This document shows positions 57,951-64,000 of a DNA stretch of 64,000 nucleotides, piece after piece. The first letter of the stretch is position 1, and each line of letters starts with the position of its first letter. Location: contig NZ_RXZH01000002.1 in the NCBI RefSeq assembly GCF_003970385.1, forward strand, positions 186,001-250,000, in the 5' to 3' direction. The position numbers were made by a program, and so were the translations under genes. This stretch comes from Vibrio aquaticus (GTDB taxonomy: Bacteria; Pseudomonadota; Gammaproteobacteria; Enterobacterales; Vibrionaceae). The notes below the pieces were generated by a model that had not been told where the DNA came from, searched no databases, and saw nothing but the letters and a program-made list of their open reading frames with translations.

Positions 57951-57982
57951 GAGATTACAGCCGTTTTCAAAGCTGCAATCTC
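57951..57982 (-). terminator. Weak hairpin after spoVR, possible terminator
   Basis: GAGATT-A-CAGC (57951-57961) can pair with GCTG-C-AATCTC (57972-57982) with one internal mismatch. The following minus-strand sequence is only moderately T-rich, so termination may be partial. Confidence 0.4.
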
Positions 57983-57991
57983 AATAAGTTA

Positions 57992-59530
57992 CTAGATTTT
58001 GGCATCATAATCGCTGCGCTTAGGGCAGGTGCTTAGAATCTCGCGACGGCCTGTCTCTTTCACTTCTTCCAAAATAACGTCGAACCCCCAAAGACGGTAC
58101 ATGTGCTTCAAAACCTCGTCATAGCTGTCATCTAAAGGAATGCGATCATGTGGGACATATTGAAGCGTTAATGAACGGTCGCCTCTGACATCGACATTGA
58201 ATACCTGAATGTTTGGCTCTAAGTTGCTCAGGTTATATTGCGCGGCTAACTTTTCTCGTATTGCTCGATAGCCGCTATCATCATGGATCGCACTCACTTC
58301 GATATAGTTTTTTCGGTCATCATCGACGATGGCGAACAACTTAAAGTCACGCATTAACTTAGGTGACAGATACTGACTAATGAAACTCTCATCTTTGAAG
58401 TTCTTCATCGCAAAATGGACGGCTTCTAACCAATCTGAACCGGCAAGATCAGGGAACCATTCTTTGTCTTCATCGGTCGGTTCCTCACAGATACGTCTTA
58501 TATCTCGGAACATCGCAAATCCAAGGGCATAAGGGTTAATGCCGCTGAAGTATGGGCTGTTATAGGCAGGTTGAGCAACAACACCAGTATGACTGTGTAG
58601 GAACTCCAAGATGAAGCGGTCAGTGACCATACCTTCATCATACAAGTGATTTAAGATGGTGTAGTGCCAATACGTCGCCCACCCTTCGTTCATCACTTGA
58701 GTCTGCTTTTGAGGATAGAAGTATTGGCTTATTTTACGCACGATACGGACGATTTCACGTTGCCAGGATTCAAGCAGGGGAGCGTGCTTCTCAATGAAGT
58801 AGAGTATGTTCTCTTGCGGTTCGCTCGGGAAACGTATCTTTTCACTCTCAGGTTCAACTTTAGATTTGGGAACGGTTCGCCACAAATCATTCACCTGTGA
58901 TTGAAGATACGTTTCACGCTCTTCTTGGCGAGATTTCTCCTCGGCGATGGAGATCTTTTCTGGTCGTTTATAGCGGTCTACGCCGAAGTTCATTAGCGCA
59001 TGGCATGAGTCGAGCAAATCTTCGACTTCTTGCACGCCATACTTCTGCTCGCACTCCGCGATATAGTTTTTAGCAAACAGCAGATAATCAATGATTGAAC
59101 TCGCATCGGTCCAGGTTTGGAATAGGTAATTGCCTTTAAAGAATGAATTGTGTCCATAACAAGCGTGTGCCATAACCAATGCTTGCATGGTGACGGTGTT
59201 CTCCTCCATCAAGTAGGCAATACATGGGTTAGAGTTGATGACAATCTCGTATGCGAGGCCCATTTGACCGTGTTTGTAGCCCTGTTCAGTTTGAATGAAC
59301 TTCTTACCAAATGACCAGTGATTATAGTTGATGGGCATGCCAATGCTTGAATAGGCGTCCATCATTTGTTCTGACGTAATCACTTCAATTTGGTTTGGGT
59401 AGGCATCGAGTTTGTAGTGGTCTGCGACACGTTTGATCTCGACGTGGTAACGCTCTAATAGATCGAACGTCCAGTCTGGTCCGTCAGGCAATGCTTTGGA
59501 TTTGGTCGGCTTTTTGGTTTTTGTAGTCAT
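57992..59530 (-). CDS. SpoVR family protein (YcgB)
   Basis: This 512-residue protein is a full-length SpoVR/YcgB homologue. Typical blocks are GPDWTFDLLERYH at the start, HACYGHNSFFKGNYLF (about 120-138), MNEGWATYWHYTILNHLYDEG (about 280-300) and NPYALGFAMFRDIRR (about 330-345). The His- and Glu-rich blocks suggest a metal site, but no enzymatic activity is established. It is third in prkA-yeaH-spoVR, 10 nt after yeaH, a set that co-occurs widely and is linked to stationary phase or nitrogen stress in enterobacteria. Confidence 0.93.
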   Translation of the reverse strand: MTTKTKKPTKSKALPDGPDWTFDLLERYHVEIKRVADHYKLDAYPNQIEVITSEQMMDAYSSIGMPINYNHWSFGKKFIQTEQGYKHGQMGLAYEIVINSNPCIAYLMEENTVTMQALVMAHACYGHNSFFKGNYLFQTWTDASSIIDYLLFAKNYIAECEQKYGVQEVEDLLDSCHALMNFGVDRYKRPEKISIAEEKSRQEERETYLQSQVNDLWRTVPKSKVEPESEKIRFPSEPQENILYFIEKHAPLLESWQREIVRIVRKISQYFYPQKQTQVMNEGWATYWHYTILNHLYDEGMVTDRFILEFLHSHTGVVAQPAYNSPYFSGINPYALGFAMFRDIRRICEEPTDEDKEWFPDLAGSDWLEAVHFAMKNFKDESFISQYLSPKLMRDFKLFAIVDDDRKNYIEVSAIHDDSGYRAIREKLAAQYNLSNLEPNIQVFNVDVRGDRSLTLQYVPHDRIPLDDSYDEVLKHMYRLWGFDVILEEVKETGRREILSTCPKRSDYDAKI

Positions 59531-59540
59531 ATTAGGCCTC

Positions 59541-60812
59541 CTAAGCGGTTTCCTTTTTGAAAAGCTCTCTGAATACAGGGAAGATGTCTTCTACGCTGCG
59601 AATGTTCTTCATCGCAAAGTTCGGGAAGGCGCCTTCGAGCTTTTCATACTCATGCCACAAAGTTTGATGAGAGCGGCGAGTGATTTCGATATAAGAATAG
59701 TACTGACAGTTAGGTAGTAGGTGCTTGGTTAAGAGTTCTTTACAGCGTGGGGAGTCATCTGCCCAGTTATCACCATCGGATGCTTGCGCTGCATAGATGT
59801 TCCACTCGCCGACAGGGTAGCGGTCGGCAACAATTTCATTCATCAATTTCAGTGCGCTCGACACAATCGTACCGCCGGTTTCTTGTGAGTAGAAAAACTC
59901 ATGCTCATCGACTTCTTTCGCTTGGGTATGGTGGCGAATAAAGACCACTTCGACGTTTTCATAGGTTCTGGTCAGGAACAAGTAAAGCAGAACATAAAAG
60001 CGTTTTGCGATGTCTTTGGTTGCCTGATCCATTGACCCCGACACATCCATAAGGCAGAACATAACGGCTTGGCTAGATGGAATTGGGCGGCGTTCGTAAT
60101 TTTTGAAGCGTAAATCGAAGGTATCGATAAATGGAACACTGTCTATTTTTCTGCGTAAGCTCTTAATTTCATCTTGTAAGCGTTTTTCCTCTAGCATTTG
60201 CGCAGGCTCACTCATTTTTACCTGGTCAAGCTCCTCTTCGAGCTCTCGAAGCATACGTTTCTTACCTGCGGTCATTGCGGTACGACGTGCTAAAGATTGT
60301 TGTAAGGATTTTACGATGGCGATGTTGGCAGGAACACCGGCTGTTTGGTAACCCGCTCGGTGGGTCTTCCATTCGGTGATCTTGTTGATTTGATTTTTTT
60401 CTAGGTTAGGGAGTTCTAGATCTTCAAAAAGAATGTCGAGGTATTCATCTTTAGAGATCTGAAAAACGAAATCGTCTTGGCCTTCACCATCTGCGCTCGC
60501 ATCACCTTCACCAGAGCCACCACCTTGGCCACCTCCTTTCGGGCGTTCGATTTTATCGCCAGTAATGAACTGGTCATTACCAGGGTGAACACGTTCCTTT
60601 AACCCACCTTTGCCTTGGTGAAACACTGGCTCTTTAATGTCTTTATGTGGAATAGCAACATCTTCACCTGTTTCTGTGTTGGTTATCGAACGGCGATTTA
60701 CCGCATCAGCCACAGACTCTTTAATCTGTTCTTTATGACGACGTAGAAAGCGCTGGCGGTTTACAGCACTCTTATTTTTGCCGTTCAGTCGTCGGTCAAT
60801 AAATTGCGCCAT
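59541..60812 (-). CDS. yeaH: YeaH, UPF0229 family protein
   Basis: This 423-residue protein starts at ATG 60812 ([20 protein letters not shown]), chosen over an upstream ATG at 60872 because GAGGGGG precedes it and the family begins this way. The N-terminal half is basic, then there is a Gly-rich linker (about 90-105). The C-terminal half is a von Willebrand A-like domain with the metal motif DVSGSMD (about 250-257). It probably acts with the PrkA kinase encoded upstream. The reaction is unknown. Confidence 0.93.
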   Translation of the reverse strand: MAQFIDRRLNGKNKSAVNRQRFLRRHKEQIKESVADAVNRRSITNTETGEDVAIPHKDIKEPVFHQGKGGLKERVHPGNDQFITGDKIERPKGGGQGGGSGEGDASADGEGQDDFVFQISKDEYLDILFEDLELPNLEKNQINKITEWKTHRAGYQTAGVPANIAIVKSLQQSLARRTAMTAGKKRMLRELEEELDQVKMSEPAQMLEEKRLQDEIKSLRRKIDSVPFIDTFDLRFKNYERRPIPSSQAVMFCLMDVSGSMDQATKDIAKRFYVLLYLFLTRTYENVEVVFIRHHTQAKEVDEHEFFYSQETGGTIVSSALKLMNEIVADRYPVGEWNIYAAQASDGDNWADDSPRCKELLTKHLLPNCQYYSYIEITRRSHQTLWHEYEKLEGAFPNFAMKNIRSVEDIFPVFRELFKKETA

Positions 60813-60930
60813 GAGTTCCCCCTCATCTCGTACATAGCCCGACCGAATCGTTAAGTCGGGCCATATTTGCATCCTATCGCCTACCAGAACAAAGGTTCTG
60901 GTAGGTTAATCATGGGCTAAAACACTGCTG

Positions 60931-62865
60931 CTACGATGACTTGCGTACGCGCAGGTACCACTCAGACAGCAATCGAACTTGTTTCTCGGTGTAGCCTTTC
61001 TCCATCATACGAGCAACGAAGTCATCGTGTTTCTTCTGATCTTCAGAAGATGTTTTGGTGTTAAATGAGATAACAGGTAGCAATTCTTCCGTATTAGAGA
61101 ACATCTTCTTCTCGATCACGGTGCGGAGCTTCTCGTAGCTGGTCCACACTGGGTTAGTGCCATTATTGTTGGCACGGGCACGCAGCACAAAGTTGACGAT
61201 TTCATTACGGAAGTCTTTTGGATTGCTAATACCAGCGGTTTTTTCAATTTTCTCAAGTTCATTGTTAAGCGCTGAACGGTCGAACAGTTGGCCAGTTTCT
61301 GGATCGCGGTATTCTTGATCTTGAATCCAGAAGTCAGCGTAAGTGACGTAACGATCAAAAATGTTCTGACCGTATTCAGAGTAAGACTCTAGGTACGCCG
61401 TCTGAATTTCTTTACCGATGAACTCAACGTAGCGAGGAACAAGGTAACCTTTTAGGAACTCCAAGTATTTCTCGGCTGTTTCTTGAGGGAACTGCTCACG
61501 CTCAATCTGCTGTTCAATCACATAAAAGAGGTGTACTGGGTTTGCAGCTACTTCAGTCTGATCAAAGTTAAATACACGGGAGAGGATCTTAAAGGCGAAA
61601 CGGGTTGATAGACCTGACATTCCTTCATCCACACCGGCGAAATCTCGATATTCTTGGTAGCTCTTCGCTTTAGGGTCAGTGTCTTTCAGGGTTTCGCCAT
61701 CGTAAACGCGCATCTTAGAGAAAATCGAAGAATTTTCTGGCTCTTTTAGTCGAGACAGAATACTAAATTGCGATAGCAGTTCGAGCGTGCTTGGTGAACA
61801 CGGTGCTTTTGACAGCTCTGAGTGGTCAAGCAGTTTCTGGTAAATTTTCACTTCTTCGGCAACGCGAAGACAATAAGGCACTTTTACGATGTAAACACGA
61901 TCGAGGAAAGCTTCGTTGTTTTTGTTATTGCGGAAGGTCTGCCATTCAGATTCGTTAGAGTGGGCGAGGATCATCCCGTCAAATGGTAAAGCGGATAAGC
62001 CCTCGGTACCGTTGTAGTTACCTTCCTGAGTCGCAGTTAGGAGAGGGTGTAGCACCTTGATTGGCGCTTTAAACATTTCCACAAATTCCATCAAACCTTG
62101 GTTCGCTCGACATAGCGCGCCTGAGTAGCTGTAGGCATCTGGATCATCTTGTGAGAAATGCTCCAGTTGACGGATATCGACTTTACCCACCAAAGACGAA
62201 ATATCTTGGTTGTTTTCATCGCCCGGTTCTGTTTTCGCAATCGCAAGCTGATCCAGGATTGACGGGCGTACTTTCACCACTTTGAACTTGGAGATATCAC
62301 CACCAAACTCATGCAGGCGTTTTGCCGCCCATGGAGACATAATAGAACGTAAGTAGCGCTTCTCGATGCCGTATTCTTGTTTGAGCAGGTCGCCGTCTTC
62401 ATTCACATCAAACAGACAGAAAGGATGGTCGTTCACCGGGCTCCGTTCACCATTGGCTGAAAGCACGTAAACGGGCACCTGTTGCATTAATGCTTTGAGT
62501 TTTTCGGCAAGCGATGATTTACCACCCCCTACTGGCCCCAAAAGGTAGAGAATCTGTTTGCGTTCTTCAAGACCTTGAGCGGCGTGTTTAAGATAAGAAA
62601 CAATCTGTTCAATCGCATCTTCCATCCCATAGAAATCTTTGAAGGTTTCATAACGAGAGATGACGCGGTTTGAGAAAATGCGGCTGAGCTGTGGATCCTG
62701 AGCGGTATCAATCACTTCAGGTTCACCAATCGCCATGAGAAGGCGCTCTGCTGCATTCGCGTATGCACTTTTGTCATCCTTACATAGGCCAAGGAAGTCT
62801 TGAAGGGAGAGTTCCTCATCCTTTGAGGCTTCGTAGCGTGCTTGGAAATGGTCGAAAATACTCAT
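60931..62865 (-). CDS. PrkA (YeaG) serine protein kinase/AAA+ protein
   Basis: This 644-residue protein starts at ATG 62865 (MSIFDHFQARYEASKDEELS), with AAGGGG upstream; the frame extends to 62910 without support. The N-terminal AAA+ domain has Walker A GPVGGGKSS (about 107-115) and the block SANGERSPVNDHPFCLF. The C-terminal PrkA domain follows (about 390-640). E. coli YeaG is a kinase that, with YeaH, acts in adaptation to sustained nitrogen starvation. First gene of the prkA-yeaH-spoVR operon. Confidence 0.94.
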   Translation of the reverse strand: MSIFDHFQARYEASKDEELSLQDFLGLCKDDKSAYANAAERLLMAIGEPEVIDTAQDPQLSRIFSNRVISRYETFKDFYGMEDAIEQIVSYLKHAAQGLEERKQILYLLGPVGGGKSSLAEKLKALMQQVPVYVLSANGERSPVNDHPFCLFDVNEDGDLLKQEYGIEKRYLRSIMSPWAAKRLHEFGGDISKFKVVKVRPSILDQLAIAKTEPGDENNQDISSLVGKVDIRQLEHFSQDDPDAYSYSGALCRANQGLMEFVEMFKAPIKVLHPLLTATQEGNYNGTEGLSALPFDGMILAHSNESEWQTFRNNKNNEAFLDRVYIVKVPYCLRVAEEVKIYQKLLDHSELSKAPCSPSTLELLSQFSILSRLKEPENSSIFSKMRVYDGETLKDTDPKAKSYQEYRDFAGVDEGMSGLSTRFAFKILSRVFNFDQTEVAANPVHLFYVIEQQIEREQFPQETAEKYLEFLKGYLVPRYVEFIGKEIQTAYLESYSEYGQNIFDRYVTYADFWIQDQEYRDPETGQLFDRSALNNELEKIEKTAGISNPKDFRNEIVNFVLRARANNNGTNPVWTSYEKLRTVIEKKMFSNTEELLPVISFNTKTSSEDQKKHDDFVARMMEKGYTEKQVRLLSEWYLRVRKSS

Positions 62866-63234
62866 AATGAATTCCCCTTTGAACCTGTCTAACTGACAAT
62901 AAACCCGCATAGAAAAGCAAATCCTTTCTAATTTAAGCCTAGTTGGTTTTTCAAATTCTGCTTAAAAAATATGTGTTTAATTGCAATCTGTGAGCATGGC
63001 CTACTTATCCGACCACTCTGCTGATTGAGGTGTACGTCATCTATTTATGGGAACTATCAATTGAGCAAATGTGCCTCACATTGATAGGTGTGAGTGCGTT
63101 TGGATGTTGGCAACCCGTCAGTCACAGGCTTCTTTGTTTGGTGAATATGAGATTAGAGCACTAGCATTGCATTTTGTATGGCGTTCTATATAATGTGCTC
63201 GTCATTTATTCTACTTATAGTCTCGTCGGGTATT
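62866..63234. other. Divergent prkA/ompV intergenic region
   Basis: This 369-nt gap carries the promoter of the prkA operon on the minus strand and an ompV promoter candidate at 63167-63194. I found no gene or clear hairpin in it. Open frame from 63174 to 63234 overlaps the predicted promoter and is treated as untranslated. Confidence 0.5.
63167..63194 (+). promoter_or_regulatory. Predicted promoter of the OmpV-family gene
   Basis: A perfect TATAAT lies at 63189-63194, with a weak -35 (TTGCAT, 63167-63172) at a 16-nt spacing. Transcription would begin near 63201, 34 nt before the chosen ATG. This also argues against the in-frame start at 63178. Confidence 0.45.
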
Positions 63235-63996
63235 ATGTTGAAATCTTCTTGGTTAAAAGCGGCTGTAGCATCAGCAGTTATCGCGGCTCCTGTAGCAAAC
63301 GCGAAAATCTCTCAGTGGTCACTTGGTGTTGCGGCTTCTTATTCTCCAGCGGTCTATAAAGATACGCCATCAAACAAAACCGTGATTCCAGTCGTTGGTT
63401 ATGAAGGTGAACATCTATTCTTGCGTGGATTTAGTGCGGGTTACCGACTATTTCCAGTGGGTTCTCCTCAAAATATCGTATTCCGAGCGGTTTACGATCC
63501 AAGAACACTAAAGCCAGAAGATTCAAGTAATCCAGATATCCAGCAGATGGACGAGCGTAAAGCGACCATTATGGGTGGTGTGAGTTACCAATTGATCACC
63601 TTAGTGGGTATGTTTGAAGCGACTGCGGGTAGTGATTTAGGTCGTACTCACAATGGCGTTTATGCAGAAGCGGCTTGGCGATTACCAATTCGCCGCAAAG
63701 GTTGGGCAGTCACCCCGTCAATGGGTTATGCATACAACAGTGAGCGACTAAACAACCACTTGTATGGTGTGAGTGCGGAAGAAGCATTAAGAGCTGGTGA
63801 CCCTAGTTTGGAGTTTGACGCAGATTGGGATGGTCAGTTCTTTATTGGTGCATCGGCCTACATGCACCTAACGCCAAACGTTCGTCTGACCGGTGGTGTT
63901 CGATACACTAACCTGGAAGGGGACATTGAAGGTAGCCCGCTGATTGAAAGCGGCGTAAATACCACAGCAAACATTGGTGTGGCTTACGTATTCTAA
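63235..63996 (+). CDS. OmpV/MipA-family outer-membrane protein
   Basis: This 253-residue protein starts at ATG 63235 and has a signal peptide (MLKSSWLKAAVASAVIAAPVANA, cleaved near residue 23). The mature chain is an even-spaced series of amphipathic beta strands ending in aromatic Phe (NIGVAYVF), as outer-membrane barrels do. The segment GRTHNGVYAEAAWRLPI and the GYAYNSERLNNHLYGVS block are typical of the MipA/OmpV family. In Vibrio, OmpV is a major immunogenic outer-membrane protein; some relatives scaffold murein hydrolases. The partner here is unknown. Confidence 0.87.
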   Translation: MLKSSWLKAAVASAVIAAPVANAKISQWSLGVAASYSPAVYKDTPSNKTVIPVVGYEGEHLFLRGFSAGYRLFPVGSPQNIVFRAVYDPRTLKPEDSSNPDIQQMDERKATIMGGVSYQLITLVGMFEATAGSDLGRTHNGVYAEAAWRLPIRRKGWAVTPSMGYAYNSERLNNHLYGVSAEEALRAGDPSLEFDADWDGQFFIGASAYMHLTPNVRLTGGVRYTNLEGDIEGSPLIESGVNTTANIGVAYVF

Positions 63997-64000
63997 TTAA

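Noticed and set aside
1-64000. CRISPR array to accompany the CARF nuclease
   Set aside because: I saw no regularly spaced direct repeats and no cas gene anywhere in the window.

Overview
The window is chromosomal DNA from a gammaproteobacterium, almost certainly a Vibrio. The evidence is the gene order (opp; pta-ackA / yfbV; ald / lrp-ftsK; dsbB-nhaB / fadR; hinT to ndh; mfd; lolCDE; comEC-msbA-lpxK-ycaR-kdsB; prkA-yeaH-spoVR), a FadR with the long Vibrio-type insertion, a CsiV homologue, NhaB, and several large chemoreceptors. I saw no rRNA, tRNA, CRISPR array, insertion sequence, integrase or phage gene. It reads as core chromosome with a few lineage-variable inserts.

Layout. 1-4515: the end of oppA, then oppBCDF (oligopeptide import) and a strong terminator. 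4596-13583: five tightly packed genes, four prepilin-like proteins of the MshC/D/O/P (FimT/PilV/PilW/PilX) type and a 2266-residue secreted MshQ-like protein. No major pilin and no assembly ATPase are in view, so this looks like an orphan pilus-tip/adhesin cassette set between oppF and a glutathionyl-hydroquinone reductase gene. 13687-16973: that reductase, a PAP2-type membrane phosphatase, and a membrane diguanylate cyclase followed by the 3' stump of a second GGDEF gene. 17106-21392: pta and ackA (acetate overflow pathway) diverging from yfbV. 21714-26703: ald diverging from lrp, then ftsK. 26989-30706: dsbB and nhaB diverging from fadR. 30772-34078: a CARF-plus-nuclease protein (DUF1887, Card1/Can2-like) with no CRISPR genes near it, and an HBM-type chemoreceptor.

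34301-40425: hinT, three consecutive lipoprotein genes (COG3014-type, ycfL, lpoB), thiK, ycfP and ndh. A perfect FNR half-site pair lies just downstream of the likely ndh promoter. 40470-45908 (minus): a GNAT acetyltransferase, csiV, mfd and a degenerate PilZ protein. 46139-49271: lolCDE. 49384-55866: a DUF2062 gene whose start lies 8 nt from the divergent comEC start, then msbA-lpxK-ycaR-kdsB (lipid A and Kdo supply). 55945-62865 (minus): a dCache chemoreceptor with an amino-acid-binding signature, and the stress operon prkA-yeaH-spoVR. 63235-63996: an OmpV/MipA outer-membrane protein.

Functionally the window is rich in envelope genes: lipoprotein export (Lol), LPS export (MsbA, LpxK, KdsB), and peptidoglycan synthase activators for both class A PBPs (LpoB for PBP1B, CsiV for PBP1A). 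It also holds anaerobic/overflow metabolism with FNR-like sites (ndh, ackA) and c-di-GMP/chemotaxis signalling. The items most worth a second look are the orphan pilin/giant adhesin cassette and the CRISPR-less CARF nuclease with an altered ligand motif. Both belong to known broad families, so I do not claim a wholly new system.
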